DNA from: JBGPRB01 sp964422155
GTDB lineage: Bacteria; Chloroflexota; Dehalococcoidia; Dehalococcoidales; RBG-16-60-22
Assembly (NCBI GenBank): GCA_964422155.1
Contig: CAYQZZ010000077.1
Location: 1-8,587 of the forward strand
Reading direction: 5' to 3'
DNA length: 8,587 bases
Position numbers and translations under genes: made by a program. Position 1 is the stretch's first letter, and each line of letters starts with the position of its first letter. Below the pieces are notes generated by a model. The model made no database searches and was not told where the DNA came from. It saw nothing but the letters and a program-made list of their open reading frames with translations. This document shows, one piece after another, positions 1 through 6,210 of this stretch.

Positions 1-397
1 AGAGCCCTATGGCTTGTTGCCTTGCCCTGGGGAATTCGTCAGCGACTATGCCTGCAGCTAGAGGCAAAAAACTACCACCACCAATCCCTTGAATGAACCT
101 GGATGCAATGAGGAACTGGATGTTAGGGGCTACGGCACAGAGCAAAGAGCCAACGGTGAAGACGGATAAAGAAACCATGAAGGAGAGTTTCCCTCCAAAG
201 ATATCTCCGGCTTTCCCAGCTAAGGGCATGGCGGCAGTGGCTACTAGCTGATAGACGCTCAAGACCCAGCCCGCCAAAATCAATGAGGCACCAAAAGAGG
301 AAGTGATTACGGGGAAAGCAACAGAGATGGCTGTGCCGCTGATAGCAATCAACAATAACGATAAGCTAACAACAGCAAAGACAAAGTATCTGGACAT
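1..397 (-). CDS. MFS transporter, DHA2 (EmrB/QacA-like) family, N-terminal part cut by window edge
   Basis: The 132 visible residues are the first third of a major facilitator in the inner membrane, probably a proton-driven exporter of drugs or other small molecules. The first hydrophobic helix spans about residues 4-30, and GWVLSVYQL near residue 43 is typical of the second helix in DHA2 proteins. Motif A follows at 61-70 (GKAGDIFGGK, with G61, D65 and G68). After a third helix and the short APN linker comes the family motif RFIQGIGGG at 100-108. DHA2 proteins usually have about 450-520 residues and 14 helices, so most of the gene lies beyond base 1. The ATG at 397 is the first possible start after an in-frame TAG at 425-427 on the minus strand. 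It has no clear Shine-Dalgarno. A TATGAT box ends only 11 nt before the ATG, so a very short leader is possible. The family call is firm and the substrate is unknown. Confidence 0.85.
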   Translation of the reverse strand, partial: MSRYFVFAVVSLSLLLIAISGTAISVAFPVITSSFGASLILAGWVLSVYQLVATAAMPLAGKAGDIFGGKLSFMVSLSVFTVGSLLCAVAPNIQFLIASRFIQGIGGGSFLPLAAGIVADEFPRARQQAIGL

Positions 398-562
398 GTG
401 AAATAGTCTATCATAGAATACCTATTGAGATAAAATCATGTCGCCAAAAGCTGAACTGCCACAGGCTGTCAGAACCCCCCGGCTAACTGGGTGTAGGGTG
501 CGGTTTATTGGGTGTCATGACGAAGTGTTCAATCCGATTGTCAGAGTTAAAAGCTTGAATAC

Positions 563-1060
563 CTAACTCTTCACCTTGACAAATGCTCCGATTGGGGTGC
601 ACAGACCTATACCTATATCCTCATCCATCTGCCGGACAATCTTGGCATCGGCCAGTTCGACAATAAAGGCATCAAGTGTTCCCAGAACTGGGTTACCGCC
701 TTCAGCAAGATGCCCGCCCACTATTTTCCCTTCTTTATCCGAGAAAATGCCATGCAGGTGAATCAGTGTCTCGCCTGTTTCCGACTGAAAGACGATGCCT
801 TTAAGATTGAGCACTTCTAACGGGCCGGGTAGGACCTGGGGCTCGGCTAGGCGTACACCGTGCTTCGCTTTAGAATCGGGAACTAACGATTGGTAGGTAA
901 ACTGACGCACGTTGCCGATACCATTGATAGCCCCATATTTAATCCCGTTTTCCTCACAAACTGCCCTCAGACCTTTAGCGATGTCAGTATGGGTTTTTAA
1001 TCTTACCGGGACAAACCTTCCACATTTGCCCAAAGCATAATAGGCACCGAGTTGTGTCAT
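563..1060 (-). CDS. PPC/DUF296 domain protein
   Basis: This 165-residue protein consists of little more than one PPC (plants and prokaryotes conserved, DUF296) domain. It has the expected N-terminal pattern RLKTHTDIAKGLRAVCEENG at residues 20-39, followed by a GAINGIGNV strand. The family's conserved histidines lie in LIHLHG (H101, H103) and GGHLAEGG (H117), which are likely metal ligands. The closing strand LGTLDAFIVEL is also typical. Bacterial PPC proteins form trimers. The fold is shared with plant AT-hook proteins, but no AT-hook (R-G-R-P) is present here, so DNA binding should not be assumed. The cellular role of bacterial single-domain members is unknown. The start is supported by AGGGGG 9 nt before the ATG, with an AAGGAG further upstream. 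It is divergent from the NHL gene, with a 161-bp gap, and 165 bp separate its stop from the transporter start downstream. Confidence 0.85.
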   Translation of the reverse strand: MTQLGAYYALGKCGRFVPVRLKTHTDIAKGLRAVCEENGIKYGAINGIGNVRQFTYQSLVPDSKAKHGVRLAEPQVLPGPLEVLNLKGIVFQSETGETLIHLHGIFSDKEGKIVGGHLAEGGNPVLGTLDAFIVELADAKIVRQMDEDIGIGLCTPIGAFVKVKS

Positions 1061-1221
1061 GCTCTTTTATCCCCCTTTTGCTTTTACTCCTTTTTTCTCA
1101 TTGACCCAACTTTAATAATAGTAGCACTTTTATGGCTTTTTTGTTATTATCTGTTGTAAATGCCCTTTGCGTATGAAAGTGTAAGGAACCGCAGGTATAA
1201 AATTGAAAGGAGTTACTGGAG

Positions 1222-2157
1222 ATGGAATACGGTAGTGGAAAATACAGATACGAGTTGGTTGACCCGTGGGCGAAGCTTCCCGAGGGTGAATCATTTATCG
1301 ACGTTGCCGGCATTTGCATTGATTCGGACGACAGGATATACGTTTTCAACCGAAGCCAGCGCCCTATGATTGTATTCGATAGGGATGGGAACGAGATTGC
1401 ATCCTGGGGTGAGGGCCGGTTTAAACGGCCACACGGCAGTTTCATGACTCCCGATGGTCATATCTATTTGACCGATGATTACAGTCATGTCGTCTATAAA
1501 TTCACTAAAGAGGGCGATTTACTTATGACCATCGGAAATATGGATCAGCCCTCTGATACCGGGCATCGTTGGGGGCTGGATATATTCGAACGTATATCTT
1601 CGATAAAAAGGGCGGCAGAGCCATTTAATATGCCAACGGGAGTTGCTATCTCTTCCACTGGAGACATCTTCGTATCAGACGGTTACGGCAACGCCCGGGT
1701 ACATAAGTTCAGTGCTGATGGGAAGTTATTGTTGTCGTGGGGCGAACCTGGACCAGGGCGGGGCCAGTTCAGGCTCCCACACAACATCTGGATTGACCGT
1801 AAAGACAGGGTATGGATTGCGGATAGAGAAAACCATCGGGTTCAGATATTTGATACTGAAGGTCGATTTTTAAATCAATGGACCGACCTTCTAAGACCCA
1901 CCCATGTCTACATGGATAAAGATGAGTCCGTCTATATATCGGAGTTATGCCGGCGAATAAGCATATTCCGCTTGGATGGCAAATTGCTGGCACGCTGGGG
2001 AAACGAATCTCATGGCATAGACGAGCCTCTGCTCGTTGGACCGCATGTCATATGTGTTGATTCACGGGGAGACTTATATGTGGGTGAGGTTGCCAAGGCA
2101 TTCGGTAAAGTTGACCGAGGAGCCAGGACTATCCAGAAGTTCGCCAGGGTGACATAG
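1222..2157 (+). CDS. NHL-repeat beta-propeller protein
   Basis: This 311-residue protein is built from NHL-type blades, each carrying a pattern like 'G(I/V)xxDxxxxIYVxDxxxxxVxxFxxxGxxLxxWG'. Repeats are visible at about 28-65 (ICIDSDDRIYVFNR), 69-106 (GHIYLTDDYSHVVYKF), 137-176 (GDIFVSDGYGNARVHKF), 183-222 (DRVWIADRENHRVQIF), 225-261 (ESVYISELCRRISIF) and 273-310 (GDLYVGEV). This suggests a six-bladed propeller. A longer insert of about 30 residues lies between blades 2 and 3 (105-136). There is no signal peptide or membrane segment, so the protein is probably cytoplasmic. Such proteins are often labelled peptidylglycine alpha-amidating lyase-like because the lyase domain is also a six-bladed NHL propeller, but that does not establish the activity. 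Many NHL propellers only bind ligands or proteins. The start has AAAGGAG at 1206-1212, 9 nt before the ATG. The gene is convergent with the UroD block, and no obvious terminator hairpin is visible in the 106-bp gap. Confidence 0.85.
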   Translation: MEYGSGKYRYELVDPWAKLPEGESFIDVAGICIDSDDRIYVFNRSQRPMIVFDRDGNEIASWGEGRFKRPHGSFMTPDGHIYLTDDYSHVVYKFTKEGDLLMTIGNMDQPSDTGHRWGLDIFERISSIKRAAEPFNMPTGVAISSTGDIFVSDGYGNARVHKFSADGKLLLSWGEPGPGRGQFRLPHNIWIDRKDRVWIADRENHRVQIFDTEGRFLNQWTDLLRPTHVYMDKDESVYISELCRRISIFRLDGKLLARWGNESHGIDEPLLVGPHVICVDSRGDLYVGEVAKAFGKVDRGARTIQKFARVT

Positions 2158-2263
2158 GCCCACCCACCCGTTACTATCCGGTATTACCCGTAGATGCTTT
2201 ACGTCGCGAAAAAGGGCTCACTTTAGATACAACAATTACATATTTGAGTTAGCTTTTCGCTCC

Positions 2264-3469
2264 TTACCGGTTCAGCTTTCTGATGAAATCAACATAGTTA
2301 TCGCCAGTCGGTTCTGGGATGGGATAACGGCCATAGGCGTAAGCAGCATCAAAAGCGGCTACAATATTTTCGGGCGGTGTATCGGGCTCAATGTTATGCG
2401 ACGTGGCAAAGATGAAACCTCCGCCGTGAGCATATTCCTGTATTAACTTCTTCGCCCCCTCCCTTATATGCTCTACTGTTCCTCGCGGTAGCAGTTTTTG
2501 TATGTCAAAGCCACCTAAAAATGATATATCGTCGCCAAACTCCTTTTTCAAACGCCACGGTTCCATATTTTTAGCCAGCGGTTGAACTGGGTTGAGGACG
2601 TCCACCCCGATCTCTATCAAATCGGGTATAGCATCATATACCGAACCACAACTGTGCAGGATAATCTTCGCCTCTGGGCGCAGGTGTTTCCTGATATTCT
2701 TAATGATTTCTGCGGTATATGGCTTAACAAAATGTACGTAGTCATTATGAGACATGAAAAGACCGGTTTGAGTACCGAGGTCATCATGGATATTCGCCCC
2801 ATCCAGGTACTGGCCGATTCCCCCGAAGAACTGCTCATGGATGGCGGTGCCGATTTCAAGGAGTTTTTCCGAGAGCTGGTGGTAGAATTTGGGGTCTAAT
2901 TTCATGTCGGTAAGCCATTTATCCATGCCACTGAACATTGTGTAGCCAAGGAAAGGCAGCATTGTGGAAATACACCGGCCAACGACGAAGTAGTCCGTTT
3001 CTTCATGCAGATATTTTGCCCTTTCCACCACTCCCTCCATTATGTTGATAGAGGGGTCAGGCCAGGGATAATCCTCGATGTCCTGCTTGGTGGTCATATG
3101 CCGCATGGGGAAATCAAAGGGCTCATCGTAAAGACCAAGCTTCCTTATTCTCAGACCACAGAACCACGGCCAGGTCTTGGAACCATCAGGTTGAATAACG
3201 GCTCGCGGCGCATTACAGCCAACGGCGGTCATATCGGAGTGCAGCCTTTGCACCACTCGCTGGTCGATATTTATAGGTTGAGTGAAGACGTCGGATATTT
3301 GAATTGGCTCAGTGTCTTTTAGCCCCAGGTATTGATAAAGCTGGGAGCAAACCTTCCCGTCTGGTGGGCACTCGGTGATGAAAGTGCCCGAGCCACCGCC
3401 GAAGCATATAGGTACCCGGTCGGGCTCCTGGTGATTAATAGCGGCATATACTCTTTCTCGTGAATTCAT
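2264..3469 (-). CDS. URO-D superfamily protein, probable corrinoid-type methyltransferase
   Basis: This 401-residue protein belongs to the uroporphyrinogen decarboxylase superfamily (PF01208), a TIM-barrel family that also contains the zinc-dependent MtaA/MtbA/CmuA methyltransferases. It starts with the family signature SRERVYAAINHQEPDRVP (residues 3-20). It then shows the barrel motif DDLGTQTGLFMS (229-240), the metal site LHSCG (H272, C274), the strand FLGGFDIQ (318-324) and a C-terminal ATSHNIEPDTPPENI (355-369). The HemE hallmark MRQAGR near the N terminus is missing, so it is not heme-biosynthetic UROD. It most likely transfers a methyl group between a substrate or corrinoid protein and an acceptor. 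The third zinc cysteine of MtaA-type enzymes is not seen at the C-terminal loop, where S357-H358 stands instead. The start is fixed by GGGAGGGAG just before the ATG and by alignment with its neighbour. It is the last gene of the minus-strand block, 50 bp after the other URO-D gene. Confidence 0.85.
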   Translation of the reverse strand: MNSRERVYAAINHQEPDRVPICFGGGSGTFITECPPDGKVCSQLYQYLGLKDTEPIQISDVFTQPINIDQRVVQRLHSDMTAVGCNAPRAVIQPDGSKTWPWFCGLRIRKLGLYDEPFDFPMRHMTTKQDIEDYPWPDPSINIMEGVVERAKYLHEETDYFVVGRCISTMLPFLGYTMFSGMDKWLTDMKLDPKFYHQLSEKLLEIGTAIHEQFFGGIGQYLDGANIHDDLGTQTGLFMSHNDYVHFVKPYTAEIIKNIRKHLRPEAKIILHSCGSVYDAIPDLIEIGVDVLNPVQPLAKNMEPWRLKKEFGDDISFLGGFDIQKLLPRGTVEHIREGAKKLIQEYAHGGGFIFATSHNIEPDTPPENIVAAFDAAYAYGRYPIPEPTGDNYVDFIRKLNR

Positions 3470-3519
3470 AATGCTCCCTCCCTTATCGTTTCAGCCGTCG
3501 ACCAGCTTCTTCAACTTAT

Positions 3520-4620
3520 TTATGGATTAGTATTCCTTGCCTCATCAATCATGGCGAGGACATTTTCTATGGGCACATCAGGCAGTATGGTATGGTCTCC
3601 ACCTACAATGTAGCCCCCTCCCTTGCCCAGCACCCGAATCCGTTCCCTAACCTCGGCGCGGACCTCTTCCGGAGTACCAAAGGGCAGAGTGTGCTGCGTG
3701 TTGATGGCCCCGTAGAAGCAGATGTCCTTCCCGTACTCTCTTTTAAGCACCCCCGGCTCGTTCCCCGGGAGATGTACCTGCGTTGTCTCCCAGACGTCCA
3801 TGCCGATATCTATCAAATCGGGCATGACCTCGCGGAAGGTGCCGCAGCAGTGGAACCACATCTTGCGCTCATTGCGTTTGGCCAAGCTGAAGATTTTTCT
3901 ATATGTCGGCTTTAAGAACCTCCGCCAGTGCTCTGGGGACATCATCATGCCTCTGGCGGTGGCGAAGTCATCGCCGAACCAGAAGATGTCGGCCAGCCCT
4001 TTGGTGGCCTTGAGCACCCGCTGGCTTAAGTCAAGTATAAATTCCTCAAAATGGTATACTGCGGCTTCGATTAATTTTGGTTGGTAATGGAATTTCATCA
4101 GCGTTTCTTCAAAGCCGAAAAGCTCAAACAGGGTGCAGACAAACGGAATCCACGCGCCAGGCACGCCGGTAGCATCTTTGAGGCTCAGTCCTTCCTCCAC
4201 AACACCGGCTCGTGGGCCAACCCAGCAGGCCATATCAGGCACCGTCAGCAGGAGTTCCCTCATAGCATCGAACTCGAATTCGTTTGCCTTGGGCCATTTA
4301 AAGCGCTCAATGTCCGCCACGGACTCGGCTCCAATTAGAGGGTGGTCTCCCTTCTCCCGGCTGTAGCCGACTCCTTGGTAGCCGGCGACGTTTCTCTTTG
4401 TTCCCCAGATGCTGAGCCCACGGCTGGCATTGGGGCCTGTATAGATGGGCGGCGCCATACGGATATCAAGTTCCAGCTTGCCGCGCAGTTCAAAGACGTC
4501 TCTGGCCTGAAAGTGCCGGAGCCAGCGCTCAACGCCTTCGAACCCCATGATGTGCACCGGCGTCACCTCCGGCTGAACATGGTTTATCGCCTTTAAAACC
4601 CTCTCTTTTGATGTTTCCAC
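3520..4620 (-). CDS. Second URO-D superfamily protein, probable methyltransferase (GTG start)
   Basis: This 366-residue paralogue of the neighbouring URO-D protein has the same N-terminal signature (SKERVLKAINHVQPEVTP, residues 4-21). It also shares the barrel motif FGDDFATARGMMMS (215-228), the metal site WFHCCG (H257, C259), PDLIDIGMDV (267-276) and YIVGGDHTILPDVPIENV (337-354). The HemE motif MRQAGR is absent. As in its neighbour, the C-terminal loop has a histidine (H343) where MtaA-like enzymes carry the third zinc cysteine. The GTG at 4620 is preferred. It follows a perfect AAGGAGG by 5 nt, and it aligns the N terminus with the paralogue. A longer reading from an upstream GTG at 4677 would add 19 basic, unconserved residues and has no ribosome binding site. 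It lies 72 bp after the CoA-ligase gene and 50 bp before the other URO-D gene, so the three are probably cotranscribed. Substrate unknown; the two paralogues may act as a pair on one compound. Confidence 0.83.
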   Translation of the reverse strand: METSKERVLKAINHVQPEVTPVHIMGFEGVERWLRHFQARDVFELRGKLELDIRMAPPIYTGPNASRGLSIWGTKRNVAGYQGVGYSREKGDHPLIGAESVADIERFKWPKANEFEFDAMRELLLTVPDMACWVGPRAGVVEEGLSLKDATGVPGAWIPFVCTLFELFGFEETLMKFHYQPKLIEAAVYHFEEFILDLSQRVLKATKGLADIFWFGDDFATARGMMMSPEHWRRFLKPTYRKIFSLAKRNERKMWFHCCGTFREVMPDLIDIGMDVWETTQVHLPGNEPGVLKREYGKDICFYGAINTQHTLPFGTPEEVRAEVRERIRVLGKGGGYIVGGDHTILPDVPIENVLAMIDEARNTNP

Positions 4621-4625
4621 GGAGG

Positions 4626-4632
4626 CCTCCTT
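4626..4632 (-). promoter_or_regulatory. Ribosome binding site AAGGAGG that decides the start of the second URO-D gene
   Basis: The minus strand reads AAGGAGG, then CCTCC, then GTG at 4620. This is a perfect anti-16S match with 5-nt spacing, and the longer upstream GTG (4677) has nothing comparable. The site sits in a 10-bp perfect palindrome, GGAGGCCTCC (4621-4630), so its GGAGG could pair with the spacer, though only through a tight loop. Confidence 0.75.
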
Positions 4633-4692
4633 CCCCCTTTTTCTCGATAGTAATTGAGCCCTACCTGTATTTTTCACTTACGTGAATGAAAC

Positions 4693-6024
4693 CTAATCGG
4701 TCTTTCTCTTGTCCTCTATCCTTTTCGCCTTAAAAGTCGTTCTCTCTAAGGTGCCGAATTCAAGAAACTTGACAGAGGGTGCGACTTGAAGCTCTTCTCG
4801 TAAAGCCATCCTCACCCTTTCTTTGAGCTGGTCTTGGTCTACATCTTTACCTAAGCATTCAACAACGACAGTACAGATATTAGCGCTTCTTTTCTCATCG
4901 GTGGTAAGTTCTATTCGATATTCGTCAGCGAGTTCTTTAAAACCTCGTAATACCTTTTCTACCTGAGTCGGATAAAATTTGGCACCTCGAAAAACAATCA
5001 TGTCATCAGCTCTCCCCAGAATCCCCCCTGGTGATTTAGCATGGGTTCGACCGCAAGCACACTTCCCCACATCAAGTTTAGCCACGTCATTGGTCCAGTA
5101 TCTAATCATTGGAGTAGCCTCCTTTGTCAGGTGGGTCATCACCAAGACTCCTGCTTCATCTGGCTCACACCATTTCTTCGTCTGTGGATTGACCAGCTCC
5201 ACCAGAACATGGTCCTCAACCCAGTGGATGCCAGCTTTTTCTGGGCATTCAGAGGCGCAGGTTGGGCCAATTTCAGCCAGGCCGTAGTAGTCAAAAGCCT
5301 CGATACCCAAGCTACTCTCAATCTTCTTCCTGGTCGAAGCTACAGCGGCTCCAGGTTCACCGCCAAAACAACCTATGCGCAAAGCGAGGCTCTCGGGCGA
5401 AACTCGCCTTTCCATGAGCCTTTCCCCCAGGTAAAGCGCGAAAGACGGTGTTGCTAGAAGAACAGTTGCCTGAGTGCCAATAAGATAATCTATTTGCCTA
5501 TCGGCTGGGGTAGTACCAATGGGGATGACCAGGCAACCAAGTTCACGAGCGGCGTAATGACTGGACATTCCAGCCACCCATAGTCCGTAACTAAAGGCAT
5601 TTTGTATAATATCGCCAGGTCGTACTCCAAAATTCCAAAGGGTCCTGGCTGTCCAATGCGTTATGTTCTCAACGTCCTTTTCCGACCATATGTTGTAAAC
5701 CTGGGCCCCTGTAGTCCCGGTGGTCGGATGTATTTCTCTCCAATCTTCAGGTGGGGAAACAGTGTATCTGCCGTAAGGAGGATATTTTCCCTGTTCCTCT
5801 CTAATCTCCTGTTTGGTGACTACGGGCAATTTCGTTATATCTGAAATTGACTTAACATCCTCTGGCCTCACGCCAGCTTTATCAAATTTCTCTTGATAAA
5901 ATGCTGAATTTTCGTAGCATCTTTTTAGCTGCCACTTAAGCCGTTTCAGCTGTAAACTTTGAATCTCCTCTCGCCTCATAGTCTCTATTGCCGGCTCATA
6001 AAGCTCAAGGCTGCTGCCACCCAT
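4693..6024 (-). CDS. PaaK-like phenylacetate-CoA ligase family protein (adenylate-forming acyl-CoA synthetase)
   Basis: This 443-residue cytoplasmic enzyme of the PaaK branch of the ANL superfamily activates a carboxylic acid with ATP and joins it to coenzyme A. The length matches PaaK (about 430-440). Visible motifs are the N-terminal helix pattern LKRCYENSAFYQEKFDKAG (33-51), the phosphate-binding TTGTTG (101-106), the adenine-site FDYYGLAEIG (244-253), the hinge-region GRADDMIVFRGAKFYPTQVE (337-356) and the C-terminal ERTTFKAKRIEDKR (427-440), whose lysines should include the catalytic one. Cysteines C256, C260, C322 and C324 (CASEC and KCACG) could hold a structural zinc. Phenylacetate itself is not proven, since many anaerobe homologues act on other aryl or short acids. 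The start has AGGAGG 8 nt before the ATG, behind an extended -10 promoter. It lies downstream of a hydrolase that would yield a carboxylate and upstream of two URO-D genes. Confidence 0.88.
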   Translation of the reverse strand: MGGSSLELYEPAIETMRREEIQSLQLKRLKWQLKRCYENSAFYQEKFDKAGVRPEDVKSISDITKLPVVTKQEIREEQGKYPPYGRYTVSPPEDWREIHPTTGTTGAQVYNIWSEKDVENITHWTARTLWNFGVRPGDIIQNAFSYGLWVAGMSSHYAARELGCLVIPIGTTPADRQIDYLIGTQATVLLATPSFALYLGERLMERRVSPESLALRIGCFGGEPGAAVASTRKKIESSLGIEAFDYYGLAEIGPTCASECPEKAGIHWVEDHVLVELVNPQTKKWCEPDEAGVLVMTHLTKEATPMIRYWTNDVAKLDVGKCACGRTHAKSPGGILGRADDMIVFRGAKFYPTQVEKVLRGFKELADEYRIELTTDEKRSANICTVVVECLGKDVDQDQLKERVRMALREELQVAPSVKFLEFGTLERTTFKAKRIEDKRKTD

Positions 6025-6049
6025 CGTCTTTTCCTCCTGACTCTAGTAA

Positions 6050-6058
6050 ATTATAGCA
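6050..6058 (-). promoter_or_regulatory. Extended -10 promoter (TGCTATAAT) for the CoA ligase-UroD-UroD genes
   Basis: The minus strand carries TGC followed by a perfect TATAAT hexamer, a consensus extended -10 element. Initiation about 7 nt downstream (near 6043) would leave a leader of roughly 18-20 nt containing AGGAGG before the ATG at 6024. No good -35 is visible 17 bp upstream (CAGCAG), which fits an extended -10 promoter. This suggests the ligase can be transcribed independently of the hydrolase gene upstream. Confidence 0.5.
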
Positions 6059-6079
6059 ATACCACAAAATCCCTGCTGG

Positions 6080-6187
6080 CTATACACCCACATTCATGAA
6101 GTTTAAGGGGTGCGAGGCGGACAGGCAGCTCTGGTAGCAGAGTTCGATATCTTCCTGCTCCTTTAACGTGCCGGTTACATGTTTCAT
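6080..6187 (-). CDS. Possible 35-residue small ORF between hydrolase and CoA ligase (doubtful)
   Basis: Within the 186-bp gap an ATG at 6187 opens 35 codons ending in TAG. The product begins MKHVTGTLKEQEDIELCYQS and ends NFMNVGV, has two cysteines, and has no membrane segment or recognised domain. The ribosome binding site is weak, with only AATAAGCAGCAAA before the ATG. The ATG lies 24 nt downstream of the hydrolase stop. The start context GCAGCAAAATGAA is identical to that of the hydrolase gene itself. An ORF this short can easily arise by chance, so it is listed only because it fills most of the gap. Confidence 0.15.
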   Translation of the reverse strand: MKHVTGTLKEQEDIELCYQSCLSASHPLNFMNVGV

Positions 6188-6210
6188 TTTGCTGCTTATT
6201 TATTTAGGAA

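Noticed and set aside
404..414. TATGAT box before the DHA2 transporter as a promoter giving a near-leaderless mRNA
   Set aside because: The -35 position (TGATTT) is poor, there is no TG extension, and the -10 would lie only 11 nt from the ATG. It is mentioned in the gene entry but is too weak to list.
481..516. GGGTGT direct repeats and GTCATGAC palindrome downstream of the PPC gene
   Set aside because: The motifs are short and common, lie in a 165-bp spacer, and have no T-run or neighbouring copies.
1196..1203. TATAAAAT box upstream of the NHL gene as its -10 promoter element
   Set aside because: A start about 7 nt downstream would fall inside the AAAGGAG ribosome binding site (1206-1212), and no -35 or TG extension lies at the right distance.
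2158..2263. Rho-independent terminator between the convergent NHL and URO-D genes
   Set aside because: No stable GC-rich hairpin followed by a T-run was found on either strand. Only short imperfect matches are present.
2264..4620. Annotating the two URO-D proteins as HemE (uroporphyrinogen decarboxylase of heme synthesis)
   Set aside because: The MRQAGR signature needed in HemE is missing from both, and no other heme genes are present.
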